A stretch of DNA of 28,927 nt from the IMG/VR virus record IMGVR_UViG_3300020416_000041, positions 1 through 28,927 of that record. One strand, written 5' to 3'. Made by a program: the position numbers and the translations under genes. Position 1 is the first letter of the stretch. Every line of letters starts with the position of its first letter. The notes beneath the pieces are model-generated. The model was not told the origin of the DNA, did no database searches, and worked only from the letters and a program-made list of their open reading frames with translations. Origin of the DNA: a virus. This document shows positions 1 to 6,755 of this stretch, one piece after another.

Positions 1-90
1 TGGTAATAATTTCCACATTGGAGTAATTAATTAATGTGTTATTTTCTAAGTTTACTAAGGGGTAAACTTAGTAGGTATTGCTACTATACG

Positions 91-558
91 ATGACTGAAG
101 ATGTAACAAAGTCTGCTACGACACCTTCCAAAAAAGATGAAAAAAAGAAAAGCGTTTTTACTAAATTAAAAGAGGGAATTGATGATAAAGAAGAACAATT
201 AGCAATTTTATCCACTTTTGTGAGACTTGGAGTTGTTGTTTGGAGCGGCTTTATTATTTCATTAAATTACATCGAAATTCCAGGAATGGGGCAACAAGCT
301 CCTAAAGATATAACCTTCGTAGCGTCAGTGTTTACAGGCGCTCTCGCCAGTTTTGGACTTCAAACAGCATCTAAAAAAGGTGATGGAACAATGAAGATGG
401 ATGACAAGAAAAAGGGCGGATTAGGTGATATTAGTAAGGCTGATTTTGAACGATTAATTGAAAAGATGTCTCAAGTAGGTCCTACTCAAACATTGCGTAT
501 CGAGCAAGCGCCTATTAAAATTACTACAGTGGATAACAAGACCTCTCTCAATTCCTAG
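91..558 (+). CDS. Holin-like small membrane protein
   Basis: This 155-residue protein has a lysine-rich, charged N-terminus, then two hydrophobic segments at about residues 38-60 and 74-92, and a lysine-rich, polar C-terminal half. The layout suits a class II-type phage holin, which forms inner-membrane lesions so that the endolysin can reach the wall. The genes directly downstream encode a membrane protein and a lysozyme-related protein, so lysis is a reasonable inference. An in-frame ATG at 34 has a GGAG ten bases upstream and would add 19 residues of unlikely sequence. I chose the ATG at 91 because the mature-looking sequence begins there, but neither start is certain. Another kind of virion or membrane protein is possible. 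Confidence 0.55.
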   Translation: MTEDVTKSATTPSKKDEKKKSVFTKLKEGIDDKEEQLAILSTFVRLGVVVWSGFIISLNYIEIPGMGQQAPKDITFVASVFTGALASFGLQTASKKGDGTMKMDDKKKGGLGDISKADFERLIEKMSQVGPTQTLRIEQAPIKITTVDNKTSLNS

Positions 559-583
559 TTTCTAGATGTATAGGCGGAGCAAC

Positions 584-1114
584 ATGAACTGGACAGCTCT
601 CGGTTTAGGCACCTTTCTCGGAGTCTCAAATATTGGCTTAATGGGTGCCTTAATAAACCAAGGAAGTTTACCTGTTGTTGATTTCCCTGTTGGTAGTTAT
701 ACGTCCTATGAGATGGAAGCTACTAAAAATGGTTATAAGATTCGATATAACGCTAATGATCCAAAAGTAATGATAAAAACAGAGAATGTTGTTAAACCTT
801 CTAGTGGTTTATTTAGTAAAGGTGCTACAACTGTCGATTTGTATGAGGAATATACGATGAATGGGAAAGTGCATTTAGAGGGTGGTGATGATGCTTCTAA
901 GCTTACTGCTAAGGAAATAGCCTGTATAAAAGCAGAAGGAGCTGGAGGCTCTACGGGAGGCGTCATAGGTGCCTCTGTCGGGGCTCAAGCCGCTCCTGCA
1001 CTTTCAAACATACCTATCATTGGTTGGGTAGCTGGCGGATGGGCAACAATGTTTGGTCAAAAAACAGGAGCTAATCTTGGGGGAGATATAGCTAAAGCTA
1101 TAGAAGGCTGCTAG
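584..1114 (+). CDS. Glycine-rich membrane-associated protein of unknown function
   Basis: This 176-residue protein has a hydrophobic N-terminal segment at about residues 4-24 that could be a signal anchor. A polar beta-rich middle follows. The C-terminal part, from about residue 117, is rich in Gly and Ala with spaced glycines, like glycine-zipper membrane segments. An upstream ATG at 566 is in frame, but the AGGCGGAG ribosome-binding site sits correctly for the ATG at 584, which I prefer. The stop overlaps the GTG start of the next gene by one base (TAGTG), implying coupled translation with the lysozyme/peptidase-like gene. A lysis or envelope role is inferred from context only; no family is recognised. 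Confidence 0.7.
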   Translation: MNWTALGLGTFLGVSNIGLMGALINQGSLPVVDFPVGSYTSYEMEATKNGYKIRYNANDPKVMIKTENVVKPSSGLFSKGATTVDLYEEYTMNGKVHLEGGDDASKLTAKEIACIKAEGAGGSTGGVIGASVGAQAAPALSNIPIIGWVAGGWATMFGQKTGANLGGDIAKAIEGC

Positions 1115-2274
1115 TGCCTATAACTCATCTTTCTGAAGCGGGTTTAGAATTTATCCGTCTTTTCGAGGGTGCATATTTATCATCTGAGGTAGTAAGTAGT
1201 TTAGAGAAAAAAGTTGCTGATTTAGTTACAGCTCCTGTAAATCAAAATCAATTTGATGCTTTATTTTCATTTGCTTCAAATATGGGAGTTGAGGTTCTTT
1301 CTAATTCAAAATTACTTGAACGTATAAACGCTCTAGAAGACCCTTCAAAGGTTGCTGAAGAGGAATTGCATAAATGGAATAAAGAAGGCAATAAAGTTTT
1401 TCATGGGCTTTCTAGGCGACGCTCAGCAGAGTTAGAGTTGTTTTGCCATAAACCATCTGAATTTAAATGGGGTTGGGTATTCATTACGTCAAAATGCCAC
1501 ACCTCTTTAAAAAAACGTCCTTTACCTGATAATGAACTTTCTTCTGATGAGATAGCAAAGATTTCTCCAAACCGTTTAATTCGACGATGCCGTGTTATAG
1601 AAAGAACTAAGGGTTATACATATTTAGAGTTTGGTTTTGGTTTAGGTGAATGGTGGGTTTTAGATAAACATTGGGATGGTTTAAAAACTGAAGTACGTAT
1701 TGAACCCTATGCTTGTGACGGTAATCTTATATATTTAAGAGATTTTCCCTATTTACATCGACCAGAAGAAGAGAGTGCTGGATGGGGTATTAGTCAATGT
1801 TGTGCTATTGCAATGTGCTTAAAATACCTAGATGCACCTGCTATTAACTGTATTAATGACTATATGAAGATTGTTAATAAGTACGGAAGATTAAATTTTC
1901 GAGGTAGTCATATTAAAGCAATGAGGGAATTTGGTTTTTGTGCAACATTTAATCATGTAACTGCTACTGAAGATATAAAAAATAATTTAAAACAAGGTTT
2001 ACCAGTTATAGGTGTTATTGCAGGACGTAGTATTCGCCAAGTTGGAGGAATGGCTTACAGTGTAGTCATTACTGGGTATGACGATGAGAATTGGTTAGTA
2101 CAAGATCCATTTGGAGAGTTAGATTTAATAGTAGGTCGATATAAAGACAGAGGCGCTGATGCTGGTAGAAATGTTCTTTATAATTCTGAATTATTTAATA
2201 AGCGTCTTTCTGTAGGAGGAGGTGTTGATGGTTGGTGCTGGTTAAACTTTCGAGAATGTACGGTTAAAGATTAA
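1114..2274 (+). CDS. Degenerate GH24 lysozyme fused to a C39-like peptidase-fold domain
   Basis: Residues 1-110 resemble the phage-type GH24 lysozyme fold. The N-terminal helix keeps the catalytic-type Glu18 (RLFEG), and the later helices are clear (NQNQFDALFSFA, then LLERIN and WNKEG). The catalytic lobe between them, which normally carries the Asp and the TIGYG loop, is missing: FEG runs directly into the later helix. Residues about 215-375 resemble a C39-like cysteine-peptidase fold, with ISQCC (Cys229/Cys230), GYDDENW and DPFGE (Asp331). The His expected just before the ITGYDD strand is replaced (GGMAYS, residues 311-316). The start is GTG, overlapping the upstream stop by one base. By motif it probably binds peptidoglycan or peptide rather than cutting it, perhaps as a structural tail protein. 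Fold assignment is fair; lack of activity is inference. Confidence 0.75.
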   Translation: MPITHLSEAGLEFIRLFEGAYLSSEVVSSLEKKVADLVTAPVNQNQFDALFSFASNMGVEVLSNSKLLERINALEDPSKVAEEELHKWNKEGNKVFHGLSRRRSAELELFCHKPSEFKWGWVFITSKCHTSLKKRPLPDNELSSDEIAKISPNRLIRRCRVIERTKGYTYLEFGFGLGEWWVLDKHWDGLKTEVRIEPYACDGNLIYLRDFPYLHRPEEESAGWGISQCCAIAMCLKYLDAPAINCINDYMKIVNKYGRLNFRGSHIKAMREFGFCATFNHVTATEDIKNNLKQGLPVIGVIAGRSIRQVGGMAYSVVITGYDDENWLVQDPFGELDLIVGRYKDRGADAGRNVLYNSELFNKRLSVGGGVDGWCWLNFRECTVKD

Positions 2275-2318
2275 GTAGAGTTATTCTCCTAAGTGGAGTT
2301 ATTTAAAACACACTTGTT

Positions 2319-2528
2319 ATGGCTGAAGCAGCTAAATCTCTTGAAGATCAGTTAAAAGATCAAAAACAACAACTAGAGGATAATATCAGGCAAACTGAGG
2401 CTCAGATGAGTAGACTTAAAGAACAGTATTTAAAGGTTCTAGGTGCTCTTGAGTTTGCTGCAATTCAAAAACAAGAGACTGAAGTTACTGCTGACGATTC
2501 CACCCCTACTGAGGATGTAACCTCTTAA
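2319..2528 (+). CDS. Small coiled-coil protein
   Basis: This is a 69-residue protein. Residues about 5-50 are a continuous charged heptad-like helix (repeated Leu/Gln/Glu/Lys, with Met30 and Leu33 in hydrophobic positions), followed by an acidic Thr/Asp/Glu tail. It lies 44 bp after the peptidase-like gene and 4 bp before the next gene, so it belongs to the same transcription unit. Short coiled-coil proteins of this kind occur often in cyanophage structural regions, but I recognise no defined function. The leader at 2275-2318 contains GAGTTATT twice, ten bases apart, and a GTGGAG that can act as the ribosome-binding site. Confidence 0.7.
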   Translation: MAEAAKSLEDQLKDQKQQLEDNIRQTEAQMSRLKEQYLKVLGALEFAAIQKQETEVTADDSTPTEDVTS

Positions 2529-2532
2529 AAAA

Positions 2533-2754
2533 ATGTTAGGTGAACTTAACAGAAATCGATATAAAGCCTTAGAATTACTAGCCGAACATGTACGAGCGCC
2601 GTCTCGTGAATTATCTCTTGATGCCATCATTTGTGATATCAGTGATGAAGATTTAAAGTGGGTTACAAATAAAGTTCATTATTATTTGCTTAAGCTTTTA
2701 GAAGATGCTGACTACGATCCTGCTGAAGAAGAGATAATTGAGTATATAAATTAG
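2533..2754 (+). CDS. Small acidic protein of unknown function
   Basis: This 73-residue protein looks mostly helical, with a basic N-terminal third (LNRNRYKALELL) and an acidic C-terminus (DADYDPAEEEIIEYIN). It starts four bases after the coiled-coil gene, so the two are probably co-transcribed and coupled. No signal, membrane segment or catalytic motif is visible. Codon use (A/T-ending codons) matches its neighbours, and an opposing-strand reading frame over this stretch is a shadow. The function is unknown. Confidence 0.65.
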   Translation: MLGELNRNRYKALELLAEHVRAPSRELSLDAIICDISDEDLKWVTNKVHYYLLKLLEDADYDPAEEEIIEYIN

Positions 2755-2806
2755 AAAATATACAAGTTTATGCAGATTAAAGTTTTGACAAGGATGCAAG
2801 GTAAAT

Positions 2807-3217
2807 GTGTATCATTGCGAGCAGGATCTTTTAACTCAACTAATTGTTTTATCGCCCAAAAATGCTCGACGAGAATTTAGAAACCATATTTTTGAAGAAT
2901 GGCGTTGGAAATGTGCATATTGTGATTCTGAATTAAATGATTCAACCGCAACAATTGATCATATAGTTCCAAAATTTAAAGGTGGTCATAATGTTAAATC
3001 GAATATGTGTTGTTGTTGTTCTAGTTGCAATAAAGATAAAGGATCTACCTTTCTAGAAGAATGGTATACGCCAGATTTAGATTATTATTGCAAAAAAAGA
3101 TTTGTTAAGATAAAGAATTGGATGGAGCAAAAACCAAGCTCTATTAAACTATTATCAGCAGATAAGGCTCACCCTTACATAGCAAATGACTTCTACATCG
3201 GATGGGTCACCAGTTGA
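2807..3217 (+). CDS. HNH endonuclease
   Basis: This 136-residue protein contains a clear zinc-supported HNH core. CAYC (Cys36, Cys39) begins the zinc knuckle, IDHIVP (Asp51-His52) is the first catalytic stretch, the following GGH/N residues supply the middle Asn/His, and CSSCN (Cys71, Cys74) closes the knuckle. HNH enzymes cut one or both DNA strands with a divalent metal. In phages they serve as homing nucleases, packaging cofactors or recombination enzymes. The start is GTG at 2807, preceded by AAGG at a good distance. It overlaps the following small gene by 32 bp. It is a compact free-standing nuclease with no intron or intein nearby, so its DNA target cannot be inferred. Confidence 0.85.
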   Translation: MYHCEQDLLTQLIVLSPKNARREFRNHIFEEWRWKCAYCDSELNDSTATIDHIVPKFKGGHNVKSNMCCCCSSCNKDKGSTFLEEWYTPDLDYYCKKRFVKIKNWMEQKPSSIKLLSADKAHPYIANDFYIGWVTS

Positions 3218-3380
3218 TCCACAAGCAAAAACTTTTTTAGATGAATATGTAAAAAATCCAGAAAGGTGGATAGGTAAGCGTATTGCAGAAGATTTACCAG
3301 CACCTGGGGATGGAGCATTAAATGGTGCTGTAAGAAATGATATTAAAGGAAAAGTTGATGCTGGAGTTATAAGAGTTTAA
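3186..3380 (+). CDS. Small protein of unknown function overlapping the HNH gene
   Basis: This 64-residue soluble protein is rich in Asp, Pro and Lys, with motifs such as DPQAKTFLDEY and a Gly/Ala-rich middle (PAPGDGALNGAV). The ATG at 3186 lies inside the end of the HNH gene, overlapping it by 32 bp. Its own unoverlapped part has codon use like the rest of the phage, and no other frame covers 3218-3376. The TAA stop overlaps the stop of the opposing oxygenase gene by four bases (TTAA at 3377-3380). The function is unknown. Confidence 0.6.
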   Translation: MTSTSDGSPVDPQAKTFLDEYVKNPERWIGKRIAEDLPAPGDGALNGAVRNDIKGKVDAGVIRV

Positions 3381-4183
3381 ACAGGACTCCAACTTCTCCA
3401 CCATTTAGTAATTATATATTTTTTACCTGAGATAGGTGGTAGAGCCTCATGTATTGTATTTACATTGTTTGTACCATCAATATTTCTATTGTTCCAAGCT
3501 AAGAGAGTTCCTTCTTTTGGTTTAACTTTTATATCTACATTAGGAAAATTAGTCTCTCCTCCTTCTTCTACATCATTTAGATAAAGCATAGTAGTCCAAC
3601 TTCTTTGTCCTCCCATTTCAGTGTATATTTTTAAATCTTCGTCTAAAAAATAATCTGAATGTCTTTTATAGAATTGCCCAATTTCGTATTTTTGACCCAT
3701 CATACCTTCTCCAATAAATGGATGTAACTCCATTACTTTGCTTAAACTCTTATCTATACTTAAGAAAAACTCATGATATGTCCAATTTAGAAATGTAGTG
3801 CTACTAGTTCTTTCATCTTCTTTATGCACTCTTACATCATCTTCTGAACCAACATCATGTAATACTGCTGGAACTGAATTTTCTTCTATATAACCTCTTA
3901 ATAATTGACAATCGATTTTAGATAAAAAATTATCAATATAATAAAGTTGTAAATTTGGATTATCTATTCTTTCAGCTTTTTTTGTTATTGCACAGTTATA
4001 AAACGCTTCAAAATCTATTTTTTCTGGTGGTGATTTGAAATTACAAGCCTCTATTAACCATTCTATTTCGTTATCCTTTATATCCAAAACTTGTTTACAA
4101 TGTCTTATTGCTGCTACTTTTGGTGTACCGCTTATTATAAGTTCTTTTAAAAGATTTACAGCCTGTCGTTTAGTTGAAGCCAT
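3377..4183 (-). CDS. 2-oxoglutarate/Fe(II)-dependent oxygenase (prolyl 4-hydroxylase type)
   Basis: The C-terminal half of this 268-residue protein is a typical 2OG-Fe(II) dioxygenase. The iron ligands are His175 and Asp177 (RHSDY) and His245 (TIHEALPP), and the 2-oxoglutarate anchor is Lys255 (GKKYIITKWW). Between them lie the expected strands (TTMLYLNDVEEGGETNFP) and LLAWNN. Such enzymes couple 2-oxoglutarate decarboxylation to hydroxylation of protein side chains or other substrates. Many marine cyanophages carry several of unknown substrate. The N-terminal 60-80 residues are helical and basic (KRQAVNLLKELI), perhaps a partner-binding part. The gene is alone on this strand between two + blocks. 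Its stop shares TTAA with the upstream small gene's stop, and it is divergent from the NblA-like gene. Confidence 0.9.
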   Translation of the reverse strand: MASTKRQAVNLLKELIISGTPKVAAIRHCKQVLDIKDNEIEWLIEACNFKSPPEKIDFEAFYNCAITKKAERIDNPNLQLYYIDNFLSKIDCQLLRGYIEENSVPAVLHDVGSEDDVRVHKEDERTSSTTFLNWTYHEFFLSIDKSLSKVMELHPFIGEGMMGQKYEIGQFYKRHSDYFLDEDLKIYTEMGGQRSWTTMLYLNDVEEGGETNFPNVDIKVKPKEGTLLAWNNRNIDGTNNVNTIHEALPPISGKKYIITKWWRSWSPV

Positions 4184-4401
4184 ATTAAAATAGATACTAT
4201 AGGTACAGTCTATAGAAAAATGCAGTTAATAGCATTATCTTTTCTATTGTTTTTTAGTAGCACCTATTGTTGCAGCACTGTTTTTTTACACCATAATGCT
4301 CATCTTCACAAGAAAAAAGTCATAAAAAAGAATCAGCATACCTAAGTGTTATTGCTCTTTAATTCAGTCTTGGTAAGATAACTATAAGGTTTTAGCTATT
4401 T
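4184..4401. promoter_or_regulatory. Divergent intergenic region between oxygenase and NblA-like gene
   Basis: This 218-bp region must hold the divergent promoters for the oxygenase (-) and the NblA-like gene (+). CTATAG occurs twice (4197-4202 and 4210-4215), and the TATAGT/TACTAT stretch could be a -10 element in either direction. No clear TTGACA box is seen. The middle contains a possible small hydrophobic reading frame, described separately. Promoter placement is inference from gene orientation and AT-rich boxes. Confidence 0.35.
4220..4345 (+). CDS. Possible tiny hydrophobic ORF, perhaps frameshifted
   Basis: ATG at 4220 opens a 41-codon frame with a hydrophobic N-terminus (MQLIALSFLLFF), after which it becomes Cys/His/Lys-rich and unconvincing. 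The frame one base further, downstream of the six-T run at 4250-4255, reads as a continuous membrane segment (LVAPIVAALFFYTIMLIF) ending TRKKS at 4325. A one-base change in the T run would join them into a plausible 35-residue single-span membrane peptide. No good ribosome-binding site precedes the ATG. It could equally be non-coding leader sequence. Confidence 0.2.
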   Translation: MQLIALSFLLFFSSTYCCSTVFLHHNAHLHKKKVIKKNQHT

Positions 4402-4617
4402 ATGGATGCAATCGAGCTTCCAATGGACGTTGAATTTCAAATTCACGCCACTGCATTAGCGATTCAACAATTAGATCGTGATGACTTAGAGGAAGCCTTT
4501 ATTGAAATGCTCCATCAAAGAGCATTAGATCGTCAAATGTTTTATGGCGTTCTAAAAGATCACGGCATTGACGCCGACATTAAATTCAACATCTCCACTG
4601 TGGGACAGGTTTCTTAA
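4402..4617 (+). CDS. nblA: NblA-like phycobilisome degradation adaptor
   Basis: This 71-residue helical protein fits the NblA pattern along its length. An IEL start and a phenylalanine-containing first helix (EFQIHATALAIQQL) are followed by a polar turn. A long second helix then ends in Arg-Gln, Tyr and a LLK-like stretch, before a short tail (DRQMFYGVLKDHGIDAD). NblA binds phycobiliproteins and the ClpC chaperone and directs phycobilisomes to proteolysis during starvation. Cyanophage copies are known and may release amino acids or adjust light harvesting during infection. The gene opens a + block and lies 5 bp before a beta-rich protein gene. Similarity was judged from memory of NblA sequences, so an unrelated small helical phage protein remains possible. 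Confidence 0.6.
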   Translation: MDAIELPMDVEFQIHATALAIQQLDRDDLEEAFIEMLHQRALDRQMFYGVLKDHGIDADIKFNISTVGQVS

Positions 4618-4622
4618 ATACT

Positions 4623-5006
4623 ATGGCTACTCGCACTATTGAAGGCACTTTAGACACATTTAGTGTCGATACTGGCTCTGAAGTTACTTATCTTGGTGCA
4701 ACGTCATCAGGTAATAAAGGGGAGGCTGTTAGAGCTTTCCGTGTCAATCCAGGAGGTACTGGAAACATTATTGTCAAGCTTGATAAGACTAGTGGTGTAA
4801 ATACAATGGAAATATTTCAAGAAGATGCTTATACAGGCAGCAGTGCTGCTACTGGTTATGAGGTTGTTACGAATATAGCTAAAGATGGTAAAGGTAAAGG
4901 TGCTGTTGGAGTTGCAGTAACTAACGCAGCTAAAGATTATGTTGTTCTACTTGGTTTAGATGGTTATTCTGAAGTAAGTTATAACGGCAGCGTTGACGTC
5001 CCATAA
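4623..5006 (+). CDS. Beta-rich protein of unknown function (possible virion protein)
   Basis: This 127-residue protein is rich in Gly, Thr, Val and Ser with alternating hydrophobic residues (EVTYLGATSSG, FRVNPGGTGNIIVKL, AVGVAVTNAAKDYVVLLGL), suggesting a beta-sandwich. It has no signal peptide and no catalytic motif. The spacing to the NblA-like gene is 5 bp, and its end overlaps the TTG start of the next gene by 14 bp, so all three are likely one operon. The composition suits a small decoration or tail-associated protein, but this is a guess; no family is recognised. Confidence 0.7.
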   Translation: MATRTIEGTLDTFSVDTGSEVTYLGATSSGNKGEAVRAFRVNPGGTGNIIVKLDKTSGVNTMEIFQEDAYTGSSAATGYEVVTNIAKDGKGKGAVGVAVTNAAKDYVVLLGLDGYSEVSYNGSVDVP

Positions 5007-5739
5007 GAAGGAACGTAGAAATCAAAATTGGAAACAACATCCTTTTCTTACTTGGAAAGGTATAGAACTTATAAAAAGTTATTCACCAGCCCGTACATAT
5101 ATAGGTATGGGTCGGTATGCAGCGTATAAAGATTATGGCGAAGATATTTGGCGAATAGGCTATGGAAGTAAAAAATTTGGAAAAAGGTGGTTAAAATCTA
5201 ATGATATTGCTACTGAAAAAGAAATTGAACAACAACTAATAGAAGATTTAAAAGAATTTTCTGATTTAGTTTCTCAATATGTCTTTGTACCTTTAAATAT
5301 AAATAAAAAAGCAGCTTTATTGAGTTTTGCGTTCAGTATTGGTATTAGCTCTTTAAAAACTTGCCGTCTTCTTGATTTAATTAACAGTTCTGCTCCTAAA
5401 ACAGCTTTAATTCGTGAATGGAGCCCTTATATCAATCGCTTGTGGTGTTCAGGTGGAGATCTGATGATAGATCAACGTCGTATGGAACTGGATACGTATC
5501 TGGCTCCTGACAAGACAATTCCAACTTTTGTTCCTCATCGGTGTCATTTGAAGAAATGCTTATTAAATCTCCCTGAGACGTATACTGGGGCTCCCAATCA
5601 GCTGAAAGCAATTGAATATCTTGAGAAAAAGTTGGTTCAGTGGGATTCATCTGGGGAAGTGTTACGACGTTTTTTTCGTTATTGGTCTGAGAAGCCACGT
5701 AGTCTAGGATCTCCCCAGCGGCGAAAGGGTCCCGACTAA
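4993..5739 (+). CDS. Second GH24 lysozyme-like protein, catalytic Glu missing
   Basis: This 248-residue protein begins with TTG at 4993. Residues 17-165 follow the GH24 lysozyme order: an N-terminal helix (KGIELIKSY), then YKDYGEDIWRIGYGS (the usual D..G..TIGYG loop), then a helical lobe (NINKKAALLSFAFSIG, LLDLIN, IDQRRMEL). The first helix ends SYSPA instead of the FEG-type catalytic Glu, and Arg replaces the Thr before IGYG. The YKD Asp is kept. This is the converse of the protein at 1114, which keeps the Glu but lacks the loop. The C-terminal 80 residues form a basic extension with HRCHLKKC and a helical end. It probably binds peptidoglycan without cutting it, perhaps in the tail. The last 308 bp overlap a gene on the other strand. 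Confidence 0.7.
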   Translation: MTSHKKERRNQNWKQHPFLTWKGIELIKSYSPARTYIGMGRYAAYKDYGEDIWRIGYGSKKFGKRWLKSNDIATEKEIEQQLIEDLKEFSDLVSQYVFVPLNINKKAALLSFAFSIGISSLKTCRLLDLINSSAPKTALIREWSPYINRLWCSGGDLMIDQRRMELDTYLAPDKTIPTFVPHRCHLKKCLLNLPETYTGAPNQLKAIEYLEKKLVQWDSSGEVLRRFFRYWSEKPRSLGSPQRRKGPD

Positions 5740-5806
5740 GCATATCAATTGCATCTATGAGTTTTAACTCATCAGTGTATCCTTCAACAATTGCTTCATA
5801 ATTCAT
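5432..5806 (-). CDS. Acidic protein of unknown function with long antisense overlap
   Basis: This is a 124-residue protein. The first 45 residues look like a compact helical unit (KLIDAIDMLSRDPFAAGEIL) and lie mostly in unshared DNA. The remainder is acidic, low in structure and antisense to the basic C-terminus of the lysozyme-like gene. I chose the ATG at 5806 because AAAGG lies about ten bases upstream; an ATG at 5815 directly after that site is less likely. The start overlaps the end of the DUF1599-like gene, so the two are coupled. Either both frames are used over 308 bp, or the true protein ends earlier in relatives. Function unknown. Confidence 0.5.
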   Translation of the reverse strand: MNYEAIVEGYTDELKLIDAIDMLSRDPFAAGEILDYVASQTNNEKNVVTLPQMNPTEPTFSQDIQLLSADWEPQYTSQGDLISISSNDTDEEQKLELSCQEPDTYPVPYDVDLSSDLHLNTTSD

Positions 5807-6110
5807 TTGTTTCATCCTTTTGATGTTTTAAACTTATTTTAAGCAAAACTAAATATCCAATCAAATCTTGTATTACATCTTCATCTGTTCCTACTAAACC
5901 TGCTCCTTTTTTTATTCGATTTAATTTGTCATCTATACGTACTAATAATTGTTCTACTGCACTAGCTTTACTAAAAATCCTTGACGGGTTTAATGCTGAG
6001 TCACCATATTGCTGATTTTTATAAAGTAATAGCTCTTTTATGTCATCACATACACAGGCTATTTCTATCTGTGTCCCAGTCATTGCAGAATTGTTATTGT
6101 CTGTAGTCAT
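5796..6110 (-). CDS. DUF1599-like protein (nucleotide-modification-associated domain 1)
   Basis: This is a 104-residue all-helical protein. The diagnostic stretch is YGDSALNP, then RIF, VEQLLVRIDDKLNRIKKG, and EDVIQDLIGYLVLL. These match the conserved order of the DUF1599/Nmad1 family, short phage proteins with a MazG-like flavour found near nucleotide or DNA-modification genes. The biochemical role is not settled; binding or hydrolysis of a nucleotide is inferred for the family. It sits next to a methyltransferase-like gene, which fits a DNA-modification setting. A good AGAGGT ribosome-binding site precedes the ATG at 6110. Confidence 0.7.
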   Translation of the reverse strand: MTTDNNNSAMTGTQIEIACVCDDIKELLLYKNQQYGDSALNPSRIFSKASAVEQLLVRIDDKLNRIKKGAGLVGTDEDVIQDLIGYLVLLKISLKHQKDETNEL

Positions 6111-6128
6111 GAACCTCTAGTTTAACCT

Positions 6129-6755
6129 CTAATTAATAACTTTACCTATATGTGAAAAGATTTCCACAAATTTATCGGCTTGTTGGAAACCAAACTCTAA
6201 TTTTGGTAGATATATAAAATAACCCCAAAACATAGGTGTTTTTAATGTAAATAAATCCTTCCCATGTATGGTGTTTGCCCTTTCATAGGGTATACAAACT
6301 GGATAATCCCACATTTCTGGTAAAATTCTCATCATTTCAGGATATGTAGTAAAAAATAATGCTTCAGGAATGTTTCTTAGTTTCCATTCTCTTAATAACC
6401 GTTGAAACCAAATAATAGAAGGTGCTTTAGCTGCACCACCAGCTCTTTTACTCCATCTCCATGTACCTCTTTGTTTACTAAATGAACATCTTCCATAGGT
6501 AGGTGGAAATAAATATGTTGTACCTGTCCAAGGATCTTGCATATTTAATCCATCCTCTTTTAATGTATATATTTTTTTTGCTCTTAAAAATTGTGCATTT
6601 GCATTATGTGTAGAGCAAGGATCAAGATCAATATCACCTAGTAATGCACTTATATAAGGTATGTAATCAGCGGGAGTTAACCAATCATCCTCGATATGGA
6701 GGATTCTTCCAAGAATAAATTTATATTGTCGCCATGAGAGAGGTCGTTTTTTCAC
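6129..6755 (-). CDS. Phage DNA N6-adenine methyltransferase-like protein with altered NPPY motif
   Basis: This 208-residue protein follows the phage N6A-methyltransferase (Dam-like) order. WLTP comes near residue 25, then GDIDLDPCSTHNAN, then EDGL, W and the position of the catalytic (N/D)PPY motif, then helices and PMFWGYFIYLP near the end. In active enzymes the NPPY/DPPY loop holds the target adenine for methyl transfer from S-adenosylmethionine. Here it reads FPPTYG, so the first acidic or amide residue is Phe and a Thr is inserted. This suggests altered or lost catalysis. The start is GTG in a GTGA overlap with the upstream stop. Modification could protect phage DNA from restriction if activity remains. 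Confidence 0.65.
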   Translation of the reverse strand: MKKRPLSWRQYKFILGRILHIEDDWLTPADYIPYISALLGDIDLDPCSTHNANAQFLRAKKIYTLKEDGLNMQDPWTGTTYLFPPTYGRCSFSKQRGTWRWSKRAGGAAKAPSIIWFQRLLREWKLRNIPEALFFTTYPEMMRILPEMWDYPVCIPYERANTIHGKDLFTLKTPMFWGYFIYLPKLEFGFQQADKFVEIFSHIGKVIN

